NCBI GenBank assembly: GCA_022828595.1
Contig: JAKGHH010000002.1
Coordinates: forward strand, 78,154,383-78,218,382
Source: Nelumbo lutea
Taxonomy: Eukaryota; Streptophyta; Magnoliopsida; Proteales; Nelumbonaceae
Direction: 5' to 3'
DNA length: 64,000 bases
The position numbers and the translations under genes are program-made. The notes under the pieces are model-generated. The model was given only the letters and a program-made list of their open reading frames with translations. It was not told the origin of the DNA and did no database searches. This document shows, one piece after another, positions 1-10,742 of this stretch. Within the stretch, counting starts at the first letter, position 1, and the number at the start of each line of letters is the position of its first letter.

Positions 1-183
1 TAGATGTGGTGCAATGCCGTTTCTCTTTACGGAAGGTGTCTCAGTGGGCCCTGGCACTGTAATACCTAGATCTGGAGCCGTAGAAGGAAGTAGAGCTGGC
101 CTAGACTGCCGGTGACCGGGATCAACCTGCCTGCATCGCCTGTGGTAGACTTCAACTCCTGATCCCTTTGACCACCCTCACCA

Positions 184-1151
184 TTACAGCCTTTCATCAC
201 CCAATGGAATAGGTAAAGGAACAACCTCATATGTGTTAACCCCATTCTCACTGCTTTCCCCCTGAGGAAAAAGACCCAAATCCCCACTCTCACTGCTCTC
301 CCCCTGAGGAGAAACCCTAGGATAATAGGGTGTCTCCTCAAAGAAGGTGACATCCATGGAGACAAACTTCCTCTCGGAAACATGATCATTAGCAGCAATA
401 ATCCTTTTGAGTTTGTGCATAACCGAGGAAAATGCATTTGGAGGCCTTGTGGTCAAACTTGGAATGATGGGGCCTGAGAAACTGAACGAAACAGGTACAG
501 CCAAAGGTTTTAAGAGGAACAGTAAACAACTCGTTTGGGTATAGAAGTGAAAAAGGGGGTTTCATATCAAGGACCCGAGAAGGAACCCGATTAATCAAAT
601 ATACTGCCGTGAGGATAGCATCACCCCAGAAGCGAATAGGTACATTGGAGGTAAACATAATGCTTCTAGCCACCTCCAAGATGTGCTTATTCTTCCTTTC
701 GGCAACCCCATTCTGTTGTGGTGTATGAGGACAGGTTCTCTGGCGAATAACCCCATGATTAAGGAGGTAAGAAGTTAATGGCTTAGCAAAGTATTCCTTT
801 GCATTATCGGATCTGAGAACTTTGATTTTGGCCCCAAACTGGGTTAGAATCATCTGATGAAAGTTTTGGGTTAGAGCGAGAACCTCATATCGAGAACGCA
901 TTAGATAGACCCAAGAAAAACGGGTATAGTCATCAACAAACAACAGAAAATATCTGTACTCACCCATAGAAGGGATGTGATATGGCCCCCAAACATCAGT
1001 ATGCACAATATCAAAAGAATAATTACTCCTTTTATTACTCAAAGAATAAGATGTTCTACAATGTTTGGCAAACTCACAACTCTCACATCTCAACAGACTC
1101 AAATAAAGCAGGAAACAGTCTCTTCAAAAACCAGAAAGATAAATGACCTAA
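184..1151 (-). pseudogene. Copia A integrase and linker
   Basis: The protein holds the zinc-binding C..C pair (CESCEFAKH) and an rve core. All three catalytic acidic residues can be placed: HTDVWGP, RSDNAKEYF and QNGVAERKN. The C-terminal GYAQTQKDYCC motif follows, then a frameshift near 470-510 and the FVSMDVTFFEE and PQGESS motifs typical of the copia integrase-RT linker, repeated once. A stop and a frameshift separate the core from the LWHN motif upstream. The linker continues in another frame to base 1. Confidence 0.88.
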
Positions 1152-2117
1152 TCAATTATGCCAAAGCATAACTGGACTCACAAATTGAGAAACAAAAGAC
1201 TTCTTATCCACTGGCTCTTCCCAACGAGAACTCTCTCCGAGCAGATAGATCCCATTCGTCTCACGGCCAGTCCCAATCACCTTCCTCGTCTCCAAGTCTT
1301 GAAAAACACATTGGTCAGGGAAAAATGTTACTGAACAGTTCATATGTTTGGTAATACTACTGATTGAAAGCAGGTTAGTATAAAGCTTAGGAACATGCAA
1401 GACAGAAGATAGAGAGATGGTATCAGATAACTTGATGTCACCCTTGCTAGAAATGGGAACAAGAGAGCCATCAACAATGGATACTTTATCTCTACTAGAG
1501 GATAAGTGATATGTAGTGAACAAGGATGGCAAGCTAGTCATATAGTCGGATGCACCTGAATCTATTACCCAACAGTGTTCAGTATTACCTGGAGCTAAAA
1601 CATGGTAGACCGAGGCTCGAGTACCTGAATGTGCAAATGTAGATGTGGCAGGGGCTGATGGTGACTGAGATGGCTGAGCTGAATTCCCAACTTCCTTTTC
1701 CAATTGTATTAGGGCAGCCTGAACCGTGACTAAGGTCTCTAGGGGTGTGCCTTTTGTGCTTGACGAGGATGCTGAATCAGTATTCACCGCCACATGAGAA
1801 TTACCCTTCTTATTTCTCAGTTTTGCTAGGACCAAATGAGGGAGCAGCTTCCAACTAGTATCTTTTGTATGCTTGGATTTCTTGCAATGTTTACATACCA
1901 GATCCCGTTTGTCTTCCTTCTTCTTGTCCCTTTTTGTATCACCCCCTGACTTAGGTTTAACAACTGTCAGGGCTGGAAAAAAGGGATGAGGTTGCACCAT
2001 AACTTTCCTCCTGGTCTCTTCACTATGCACCATGGAGTATGCTTGAGAGAGGGCTACACTATCTCTGGTCAGTATCTGTTGCCTCACAATGTCATAATCT
2101 GAATTCAGGCCAGCCAA
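1152..2117 (-). pseudogene. Copia A gag C-terminus, zinc knuckle and protease
   Basis: This open stretch of 321 codons continues gag into the aspartic protease. The nucleocapsid knuckle reads CKHCKKSKHTKDTSW: the spacing is that of CX2CX4HX4C, but the last Cys is Ser. The protease site WVIDSGAS lies at about 1545-1572 with the catalytic Asp intact. It ends in the LWHN motif that opens the gag-pre-integrase domain, where the expected Arg codon is a TGA stop at about 1152. The Met at 2117 is only the first Met after the upstream damage, not a real start. Confidence 0.87.
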
Positions 2118-2662
2118 AAATTCAAATACCCTATTCGTCTCAATTTGCTTTCTATAAGTCTGTGCATCTTTGGGACTTTCCCACTCAAGAGTCTTTAGAT
2201 GATCAATTTCATGTCACAAGGGTTTCAAAGTAGAAAAGTAGACAAAAACTGGTTTCTCTCGTTGTTTAAGACTATTCACTTCACACTTCAGTTCATAGGC
2301 TCTGGCAACGTTAAGAGGTTGGGAATAGATTTCTTTCATAACATCTCATATCTCCTAGGCTGTCTTTGCCACAAGTAATTTCGGCTGATATGTGGCTGCA
2401 TAAAGTTACACAGCCATGTCATAACCAAGTAGTTCTCTTGAACCCACTTGGTATACATTGGATCCTCCTTGGAAGGTTTTTTCACATCTCCCAAGAGGTA
2501 ACATAATTTTCCCCTTCCCCCAATAGCCATCATGGCTGATTGAGCCCATTCCAAGTAGTTTGACCCGTCAAATTTCACAGTTGTAATCTGAAACCCAGTT
2601 TCAGATACACTACCATAACTGCTGTTTCCAAAACTACCTTCTCCCTGATTTTTAAACTCCAT
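2118..2662 (-). pseudogene. Copia A gag N-terminal half, broken
   Basis: The start is the Met at 2662, just inside the leader that follows the primer site. The first ~100 residues contain the copia gag core (FDGSNYLEWAQSAMMAI, then a W..E...V..WL block). Near 2376-2380 the frame shifts by one base. In the continuing frame two Trp codons expected in an AWEIW-type motif read TAG and TGA at about 2347-2360, and a third Trp codon reads TGA at 2214-2216. Each is a G-to-A change on the coding strand, as expected from cytosine deamination on the other strand. No gag protein could be made. Confidence 0.85.
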
Positions 2663-3480
2663 TCTTGGTCAAGAATCAGTAGTTACGAACTATTAAGGTT
2701 ACTACAACAGAAAACAACACTTGAACAGTCAATCACAATCAGAAATCAGTATGGAATCAATGCAGGTCTGATCTGAAACCAATCTGTAATCACGGTATAT
2801 GCATGAAACCAATGTAAATCTGATCTGAAACCAATCGGCAATCACAGTACCAAGCAGTCCGTACAAGTTTTCACCCCCTAAAAGAGCTCGGAACCAAGAG
2901 ACAGGTCTGAAAGCTTAGAGAGCAATCTGAGATGCTGGAACAGAGTTAGGGTTTTAATCGTAGGTCTGAAATAAGTGCCCAGTTGTACTTTCCAAGGGGT
3001 TCGCAGTTAGGTCTTGCTGTAGGGTCAATGTGAAACCCTAAAAACTGATCACCTCTGAGAGAAAACCCTTAAAACGAACACTTTCCAAGAAGATAAAAGA
3101 GTTCGACCCAACAGTTAGGTCTTGCCGTAGGGTTAATGTCAAACCCTAGAATAGATCACCTTTGAGAGAAAACCCTAAAAACAGTTCAGCTGCTCCTTCT
3201 AGATAGGTCCAACCTATCTTGATTGATAGCAATCTCTAGAAAATAAATAAGACTTACCCAGAGAATTCTGTTAGCTACCTTCGAACGTTGCCTGAACCCT
3301 AGCCTTCTTTGATTCTTCCTGATTACCAACACTCTGCAAGCCGTGCCAAGTCTTCGAACAACTGCTAAACTCTTCTGGTAACCTCCAAGAATCAGCCAAC
3401 GGACACTTGTTTATAAACTTACAGCCCTAGATAGTTCTCATGTGGTCGGCTGGACTAGACTCACATGAGAAACCCTAAAT

Positions 3481-3494
3481 AGGCTCTGATACCA
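3481..3494 (-). other. Copia A primer-binding site (tRNA-iMet)
   Basis: The minus strand reads TGGTATCAGAGCCT, complementary to the 3' end of initiator tRNA-Met, the usual primer of plant copia elements. It marks the inner edge of the 5' LTR. Confidence 0.9.
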
Positions 3495-3889
3495 AGTAGG
3501 CGATCAAGACTACAATCAGCCTTGAATCCTAATGGATTTCAGATTAGGAAAGGTAGAAGAAAAGTAAGGAAAAGAAGAAAAGAGAGGAGAAGAACAGGAG
3601 AACACAAAGGTTTGAAAGGAGGGACAGATTCTAAATTGATCTGCCGCCGCCACTCTCTTAGTATTTATAGGTTATGTTCAATACATAGAGGAAATGACAG
3701 ATCTGCCCTTAATACTTACATGACAAATAAAGCAAACAATAAACTGAAATAAATAACAACTGAAATAACACGCTGACCACCAACTAACACTAACATGACT
3801 GAAACAAATAATTGCACATACTGTCCTACGAACACAGTGGAGACCACAGCTGTGGGGCCCACATCAGTGTTCTCTACACTCACCATTGA
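3495..3889 (-). repeat. Copia A 5' LTR (approximate limits)
   Basis: The LTR lies outside the primer site. It contains a purine-rich stretch (pyrimidine-rich on the element strand) and, in minus orientation, a TATA-like stretch near 3660-3670. A TGAGTGTAGAG start near 3889 is plausible. The inner end does not show a clean CA, and the partner LTR is outside the window, so the limits are not proven. Confidence 0.55.
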
Positions 3890-3896
3890 CCTGAAT

Positions 3897-4625
3897 TCCT
3901 AAGGGATCAACTTCTGTGTCCTCATCCAGCTGATAATAGTTACGCAATCCCCTTCGGCTTCCACTGTACTCCATTCCTGCAGCAACAATAGTTTAAATCC
4001 TTGAATCAAAGCCAACAACTCAGCCCTCAGGGAAGTTCCTTGGCCTGCTGGGTCTGACAAACTAAGTATTATACTACCAGCATGATCCCTCACCACTCCA
4101 TCAATACCCCAAAGCCCCTAGATTTCCAATACAACATTCATCAAAATTAAGTTTAACCATCCCTGTCTCAGGAGGGAACCGCTCCATCATCCTTTGTTGT
4201 CTTCTCATTTGAAAGCCAGCTAAAATTGCCACCCCCTAAGCAACTCATTCAAAGAAACACCCCTGAAATCATCACAAGTTATTGCCCAGTGTGCCACCCT
4301 AATTTTTATTAGTTCAAAAACCTTCTGAACCTGCTTGTACGCTTCTTCAAAGGTTTTATGCTTTTCTATCTGTCCATAGTCCCCATAACACCACACCATG
4401 TGTTCATTGCCGTAAGATTTTTTTTTTGTTTTCAGGTGCAAACATTCCATCAAATCAATTTTGAATAAATCTCCCACTAAGTGTAGCCACCCAACTTCTA
4501 TCAAACATTAAAGCACATAGCTGCCACCGGCCACAACTTAAAAGGATAAGAACAGTGTAAAAGTAGGTGGTTGGTGCTTTCACCACTCTTCAAACAGAGG
4601 GTACACACATGAAGAGAAAGAATCT
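3897..4625 (-). pseudogene. LINE 3' tail: zf-RVT and RNase H-like remnant
   Basis: Read on the minus strand, a zinc-binding block (CTLCLKSGESTNHLLLHCSY) near 4530-4612 is the zf-RVT domain found after reverse transcriptase in plant L1-type LINEs. It is followed at about 4220-4504 by the linker helix region and at about 3899-4190 by an RNase H-like (RVT_3) domain with KLNFDECCIGN, GVVRDHAG, LRAELLAL and VEAEGDC. The catalytic pattern is degenerate and several stops interrupt it. No poly(A) tail is seen. It is a 5'-truncated LINE, or a host RNase H-like pseudogene derived from one. Confidence 0.75.
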
Positions 4626-5055
4626 AGTACATCCACTTTATTTGGAGCCAATCATAGGTGTTTATTATTTATTTGGTTGGCAACTTCTCAACAAAAGATC
4701 TTGACTTTTGGGGTGGGTGGGGGAATTGGGCTATGCAACACTTCTCTTATAGGGAAAAGTACCCTCTCAAAGGATTGACGTTCTAAATTGGGTTTAGAAA
4801 GACAACAAGCTCATTGTTTCATGGTCTGTCAATGGTTCTCACTCTTCACAATCCCAAATTCCTCTTTGGACCATTCCCACCCAATGTACCATTTCAATAG
4901 TGGGTTTATTTTTCTGAGTGGATATGTTAGGACCCAACCCAGCATTGACCGGACTACAGCCTCAGCCAAGCAGGTTCAGACCCAATTCAGGATGATTTTC
5001 ATCATAGGCCATGTCAACCAAAGGACACATGAGACAGATAACTGAACGAGGATCA
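4626..5055. other. No gene seen
   Basis: AT-rich non-coding sequence. Short frames here show no recognisable domain. A GC-rich CATAGTTTTCAAGG motif at 5055 resembles the end of the hAT-like family at 5882 and may be a truncated end. Confidence 0.6.
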
Positions 5056-5199
5056 TAGTTTTCAAGGTGGCAAGGCGAGGATAGGCGACAGGGAGGCACC
5101 TTGTAATGTAGGAGGTGAAGAATCAATTTTGGAATTTTCTGTATTTCTGTATATTTGGACAGTATGGGTATGTTCGCCATTTTAACTAGTCCTGTGTGG

Positions 5200-5650
5200 G
5201 CTTGGGCTATAACATCAACATCTTGTTTCTCTAGTTTAGTAGGGCTTGTCTTTCAATTTTTAGTTTATTTGCATTAATAGATAGAAAGTTATTGTGTTTC
5301 TTGATGCACAAGATAAGGAATGGCATTTTTGTAATTATGGTGAACAATATTCCAGGCCATACAAGTAACTATAAATAGATGTATTCTCTTCCTTTTGAAG
5401 CTACTGAATGAATGAATGAAGAATTGAAGATTTCTTAAGAGCTCTCTTGTTGTATGGAGTGAATCCTACAAACCCTAGAGTGATTCTAGGATCCCTTGGA
5501 GTGATTCCTTGGGATCTCTCTCTTTTCTTTCTCCACCTCTTCACCTCTCTCTCTCTCTCTCTTCCTCTCTCATTTCTATCTTGTGATAGTTTGTTTCAGC
5601 CCTACTGCATCACCTTGTTGTCTAGTCACTTAGGCGATGGATTTTTTCAA
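5200..5650 (+). repeat. LTR-like promoter region
   Basis: A canonical plant TATA box (CTATAAATAG, 5369-5378) is followed by a GAATGAATGAATGAAG run, then pyrimidine-rich DNA. This arrangement is common in LTR U3-R regions. No coding region or primer site was found next to it, so it may be a solo or truncated LTR of unknown family. Confidence 0.4.
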
Positions 5651-5930
5651 GTAAAAGCATAGTTGTTAAGGCGTCGCCTCGCGCTCACCCAGTCGCCAAG
5701 TACTTTAGAGTGATTCTAGGATCCCTTGGAGTGATTCCTTGGGATCTCTCTCTTTTCTTTCTCCACCCCTTCACCTCTCTCTCTCTCTTCCTCTCTCATT
5801 TCTATTGTGATAGTTTGTTTCAGCCCTACTGCATCACCTTGTTGTCTAGTCACTTAGGCGATGGATTTTTTCAAGTAAAAGCATAGTTGTTAAGGCGTCG
5901 CCTCGCGCTCACCCAGTCGCCAAGTACTTT
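5477..5930. repeat. 230-bp tandem duplication
   Basis: Two head-to-tail copies, 5477-5706 and 5707-5930, are almost identical. The differences seen are a shorter CT run and a TCT/none change in the second copy, plus one substitution. Each copy ends with the GC-rich left end of the hAT-like element (CATAGTTGTTAAGGCG), so the duplication includes the element boundary. Confidence 0.95.
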
Positions 5931-6107
5931 TGTGCACTGGATTATAAAATATTTTTATAATCCAAATTTTTGACATTATAATTATAAAATAGATATTATT
6001 AAACTAGAATATTGATTTTATGTGTTTATATACTAATTTCTTTTTATTATTTTCTTATTTTCTTAGGGTTTAATCAACGCAAACACTGTTAACTGTTGTG
6101 TTGAACC

Positions 6108-6345
6108 CATGGTTCAAAGTATCGATACACCTGTGTATCGATAGAGGTGTATCTACTTATAATGATACTCCCCTTATTTTTTTTATTTCTTTAATTTCAT
6201 TTTTAAATATATATTATTTAAAAAAGTGGGTCCCTGTTAAAAAAGTGGGTCCCTGAAAACACCTGTAAATAGGTGTATTGGAACCCCAAAGATACAATAC
6301 AATACACCCAATACGGGGCATATCGTATCGAAATTTTGATCCTTA
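6108..6345. mobile_element. hAT MITE, TTCAAA family, copy 1
   Basis: Terminal inverted repeats CATGGTTCAAAG and TTTTGATCCTTA enclose 238 bp of TATCGATA/GATACA-rich sequence without coding capacity. The flanks GTTGAACC and ACCGAACC differ by transitions only. The uninterrupted site (ATTGAACC) survives in the inverted copy at about 14953-14960. Confidence 0.75.
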
Positions 6346-6428
6346 ACCGAACCCTCAAAATTTTCAGAACCTAAACCAATAATCAAGGGAAGAACTTAAA
6401 ATTTTGTCTAATCAACACATTTTCTTCT

Positions 6429-6720
6429 TGTTGGAATGTTCACTTTATTTCTTATGTTTGTATTTTGTTGAGTTAGGGTCCACTTGGACTAGTTAAAGTA
6501 GCTTTTTTTTCTTTGTTTATGTACCATAACTTAAGTAGGGGCATAAGGGTCCTTTCCCTTTTAATTATGGTTGCCCTATATATATTAATATAAGCTGGCG
6601 CTGCCAACCAGTTAAATTAACTCAAAAAAATTCTCTTCTCTTCTCTCTTCTCTTCTCCCTTCTCTCCTCTCTTTCCCTTCCCTTCTTCTTCCTTTCTTCT
6701 CCTCTATTCTGCTGTTAATA
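6429..6720 (+). repeat. Copia B 5' LTR
   Basis: Begins TGTTGGAATGTTCAC and ends CTGCTGTTAATA just before the primer site. The final CA probably decayed to TA. A TATATATATTAATATAA promoter-like stretch lies near 6577-6593. Differences from the 3' LTR are mostly C/T and G/A transitions. Confidence 0.9.
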
Positions 6721-6734
6721 TGGTATTAGAGCAG
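6721..6734 (+). other. Copia B primer-binding site
   Basis: TGGTATTAGAGCAG is the tRNA-Met site TGGTATCAGAGC with one C-to-T change, directly after the LTR. Confidence 0.88.
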
Positions 6735-7083
6735 TTTTGCTAGGCCTGAGAGCAGATTGAACAAGTTCCCTCTTCCTCAACTTGTTGTCTTCTTCAATTG
6801 TGATAAAAAAGGCAATCCTATGGCTGGTACAAATTCATTTTAATACCTTTTTTTCTTTTATCTTAGTCGTGTACCAAGAAAAAAACAAATGAATCCAGAT
6901 TGCTGAATGTCATCTGAGAAGTTGTGAGGTTTGAACTTCTTTTTTTTGGACAATCTAAGCTTCAGATTATGTTCAAATTGAAGTGTGTGCATGTGGGTTT
7001 CATCATTGGTGTGTTTCTAGGACTGTTTTTTGGTGATAGGAGGGATCATAAGGTGTGTGTAGGATTTGAAAAGTATTTGAATC

Positions 7084-7903
7084 ATGTTCTCTGAGAATTC
7101 TGCAACTTTTGGAATTTCAGTAGGAATGAATGGGGAGATGGATGTGAATTTCCCCATAGCTGTAATTCCCTTTAATGGACTGAACTATCTTGAATGGTCT
7201 AGGGAAATTAAACTTTACATTACTACTAGAGGAAAAAATGGGTATATTAATGGTAAAGTGAATGAACCAAAGACTGGTAGTGTTGAATATGGCAGATGGG
7301 ACCAAGAAAGTAGTATGGTGATATCATGGCTCTTGGTTTCCATGCCGCCACAAGTAAGGGAGACTTTTATGTGGGCTAAAACAACTTGTGAAATATGGGA
7401 ACAAACAAAATCTACTTATTCAAAAAGAGACATTATGCAAAGATATATCAATTACAAGCTAAATCCTCCACTTGCAAGAAGGGGGAGAGGAGTCTCTCAG
7501 TGTACTACTCAGATCTAACATCAATTTGGAAAGAAGTAGATCATTTTCAAAATGTGAACTGGAAGTGTGATGAAGATGCAAATGCCTACAATTTATTTGT
7601 TTCTCAATAATGAATATTTGCTTTTCTCTTAGGATTGAATCCTACATATGAATCCATGAGGGTACAAATCTTAGGAAGTAAGAGCTTACTTTCAGTTCAA
7701 GAAGTTTATGCCTTAGTTCATTCTGAAGAGAGTAGAAGAAGTGTGATGAATTGTACAGAAGGGGAATCGGTTGCACTAGCTGTCTGAGGGGGTGCAAGTT
7801 CAAAAGTTGAAGTTTTTTTAAAAAGGGTGATTCATAGAAAAGAGTGGATGACAAAGACAAACTTTGGTGCACTCACTATCAAAAGTCTAGGCACACTAAA
7901 GAC
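7084..7903 (+). pseudogene. Copia B gag, 5' part
   Basis: The Met at 7084 opens a gag frame with FNGLNYLEWSREIKLYI and WDQESSMVISWLL, matching copia A gag. An indel near 7428 moves the frame; the rest (YAKIYQLQAKSSTC, VYYSDLTSIW) runs to a stop at 7608. A shifted frame then carries LGLNPTYES, VQEVYALVHSEESRRSVM and, at 7795, a stop. The zinc knuckle is started (THYQKSRHTKD, first Cys pair damaged) and is cut by the MITE at 7904. Confidence 0.85.
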
Positions 7904-8394
7904 TAGGGGTGGTCGTTTCAACCCGGCCCAACCCAAAAATTCCAGGCTTGGGCCTAGGTTTTGTGTTCAGTTCTGGCTCGGGCACGGGCCCACATTAGGC
8001 CTGCAAATTTTAGGGTCGAGCTTGGGCTTAATACTTTAAGCCCGGCCCGAGCCCGGGCTGGCCCGCAAATATTTAAACTTAAACATTTTGTGTATAATGT
8101 ATACATGTTATTTTACATTTTATATATAAATATTTATATTATATGTAATATTTCATATTATATAATGTATAAAATAAGTTTATATGCATGTTATGTCATT
8201 TAATATATAGATATGTAATGTTTTATATATGAGTGATATTGGCCTAGAATTAGGCCCGGCCCGGGCCCGGGCCCGCATAGACATGGGCTAGGGCTTATGT
8301 TTTAGGCCCAGAACCCTGGGCTGGGCTGGGCCCGAGCCTAAGTTATAACCCTTATCATAAATGCAAAGCCTGGCCTGGCCCATGATCACCCCTA
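7904..8394. mobile_element. hAT MITE (TAGGGGTG family) in gag zinc knuckle
   Basis: Inverted ends TAGGGGTGGTC and GATCACCCCTA, with flanks CTAAAGAC (7896-7903) and CTAGAGAC (8395-8402), an 8-bp target duplication with one mismatch. It is 491 bp with GGCCCGGCCC-type GC-rich arms and an AT-rich core. The zinc knuckle codons resume directly after the right flank. The same ends occur in the nested pair at 27130. Confidence 0.88.
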
Positions 8395-8402
8395 CTAGAG
8401 AC

Positions 8403-9000
8403 ATGTTGGGATTTTCATGGCAAGCCTAAATGGGCTCAGGAATTGAGTAAGAAATCTGATCTGAGTAAGAAGCCAACCCAGTAGAGTCAGAAAAAATATA
8501 ACTTAGCAAATGTGGCATCTTAAGAGACTAGTCCCATGGTACTTCAGGAGTGACACTCTAGTTCTGACCCCAAGGAAGTGATCATCAACTCCTTTCGTTA
8601 CCACTTGGAATTATATGGTAGGACACTCTGCCAGATGGATTCTAGCCCTACTCCTACCTTTTTTGCGTCTACATCAGGTAATACTACCATTGCTTTCCAT
8701 GTGTCATCTCATACATATGATTCCTCTTGGATAATTGACCTTAGAGCCTTAAACCACATATTTGGTAAGTCAAATTTATTTAAAAAATATAACCTCCTCT
8801 CTGGGAGAGACAAGGTGAAATTGATTGATGAGTCTTTTTCACCATAGCCGGCCAAGGAACCATCTCCCTTCATCTTGGTCTTATCTTCTCTAATGTGTTG
8901 CATGTTCCTAAATTACCTATCAATTTACTTTCCATTAGTAGTATTTCTCATTCATTGAATTGTTCAGTGACCTTTCATTCTTCGTATGTGTTTTAGGATT
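8403..9000 (+). pseudogene. Copia B gag end and protease
   Basis: After the MITE the rest of the knuckle (CWDFHGKPKW) leads through a linker to the protease region near 8727-8760. The conserved WxxDSGA site reads WIIDLRALNHI, so the catalytic triad motif is changed although Asp remains. A frameshift at about 8840 leads into another frame with LHVPKLPINLLSISS, a typical copia protease end. It cannot be active. Confidence 0.8.
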
Positions 9001-9960
9001 TGATCTTGGAAGAGACGATTAGTAGAAGAAACATGGGAGATGGTCTTTATGTGTTTGAGAATAAAGCCGGTCTTGTGACTATAGAGTCCTTAAGTTCATC
9101 TAGTGAGAGTCATGCCTGTTTGTGGCATAATCGTCTTGGTTACCTTTCGTTTGAGTCTTTAAAACTTATGTTTCCTGAGTTATTTAAGTTTTTGTCAATT
9201 AGTGAATTGCAGGGTCAGATGTGTCAATTGAACAAATATTGTAGAAATTCTTTTTCTTTAAGAAATAAAAGATCTGAATTTCCTTTTCATATTGTCTATT
9301 TTGATGTTTGGGGCCCTGTTACTCTACCTACTGATACTGGATATAAGTATTTTATTACTTTGATTGATGACTGCTTTAGATATAGTTGGGTTTATCCTAT
9401 GTGATTTAGAAATGAAGTGCCAAAGATTGTGAAAGACTTTCAATGAATGGTTTTCACTCAATTCCAAATTGAAATTCATATTTTCTAGACGTACAATGCA
9501 AAATAGTACTTTCATAGTGATCTCACGGAGATCTTTGCTTCGTGTGGATCCCTTTATTGAAGCTCTTGTGCCAGGACACCTCAATAAAGCAGTGTTGCTA
9601 AAAGAAAAAATCGTTATCTTTTTGGAATAGCTTGTGGTATATTACTTCATATGAATATTCCGAAACGCTTTTGGATGGATATTGTTACGTGTGCTGCATG
9701 TATCATCAACTGTATGCCATCTTGGTTACTAGAGTATTAGGCCCTACATCAACTTTTGCCTATAACTCCGTTGTCCCTATTCCAATGTGTGTCTTTAAGT
9801 GTCATTCCTTCGTTCATGACTTGTCTCTTACTTGTGATAAACTCGATCCCCGTACCACTCCTTGTGTTTTTCTTGGTTATCCGTTATTTCAAAAGGGTTA
9901 CTGTTGCTATGACCTTGCTTCACGCAAGTACTATGTCTCTATAGATGTATCATTTTTTGA
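9000..9960 (+). pseudogene. Copia B integrase
   Basis: LWHNRLGYLSF opens the gag-pre-integrase domain near 9120. The first zinc Cys pair reads CQLNKYC. The core begins YFDVWGPVT (first Asp, 9299-9315), and a stop follows SWVYPM at 9402. Further fragments (YNAK, TPQ) follow with stops and frameshifts between 9405 and 9640, and the motif that holds the catalytic Glu is damaged. The C-terminal part (FLGYPLFQKGYCCYD) is at about 9870-9915. Confidence 0.83.
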
Positions 9961-10459
9961 GTGTCGACCTTTTTTCTCTATTTCTCCGCAAGGGGAGAGT
10001 AGGGTTGAGGAGAAACACACTCAGGTTCAACTACCTCATCTTCCTGATCCTTTTCCATTTCGTGTCTTTCTTCGTTGCCATAAGAGCCAACAAAGTTCAA
10101 GAGCCGTGAAGCTTGAAATTATGCTACCAATATCATCGGACTCTCCAGAGGTAGATTCTTCTCATCAGTCAGGTACACTTGTTCCCATTGATATGCCTGA
10201 ACCTCTTAATATTGATCCCTCCATTATTAATGATTTTGTTGTTCCTATTGCTAAGAGAAAGGGTGCTAGATTTTGTACTTCCAATCATCCTATCTCTCAT
10301 TCTGTGTCCTATGATCATCTTTCACCTTTATATCGTGCATTCCTTTCCTCTATTGGCAGTGTCTCTGTTCCTAAGAATGTGGCAGAAACTTTATTCAAAC
10401 CTGAATGGATAGATGCAGTGAAGGAAGAAATTAATGCCTTATACAAAAATGGCACTTGA
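9760..10459 (+). pseudogene. Copia B integrase end and linker to RT
   Basis: An open frame of more than 200 codons runs through FLGYPLFQKGYCCYD, YVSIDVSFFE and SPQGES, then a low-conservation linker, to EPEWIDAVKEE-type residues (KPEWIDAVKEEINAL) that start the RT domain. It stops at a TGA at 10457 where Trp is expected. The PQGES motif is shared with copia A. Confidence 0.82.
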
Positions 10460-10742
10460 GGGTTGGTGAATCTTCTTGAAGGGAAGGAACCAATGGATTG
10501 CAAATAGGTATTCACAGAAAAGGACAGGGCTGATGGTTCAATAAAAAGGTACAAAACTAAATTGGTGGCCAAAGGGTTTACACAAGTGTATGGAGTAGAC
10601 TATATAGAGACCTTTACTCTAGTAGCCAAGATGAATTCGATCAGAATCCTCCTTTTACTAGCAGCTAATCTTGACTGGGAACTTCACTAGTTGGATATTA
10701 AAAATGCATTCTTGAATGGTGACTTAGAAGAGGAGGTTTATA

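Larger units (their letters stand above)
1..3889 (-). mobile_element. Copia A, LTR retrotransposon cut by the left window edge
   Basis: On the minus strand the order from right to left is LTR, tRNA-Met primer site, gag, protease, integrase and the linker towards reverse transcriptase, the standard Ty1/copia order. RT, RNase H and the 3' LTR lie beyond base 1. The element is dead: gag and pol carry at least one frameshift in gag, another near 1103-1125, and in-frame stops. The family looks close to copia B, with which it shares the PQGES motif after integrase and a similar gag start. The outer LTR boundary near 3889 is an estimate. Confidence 0.9.
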
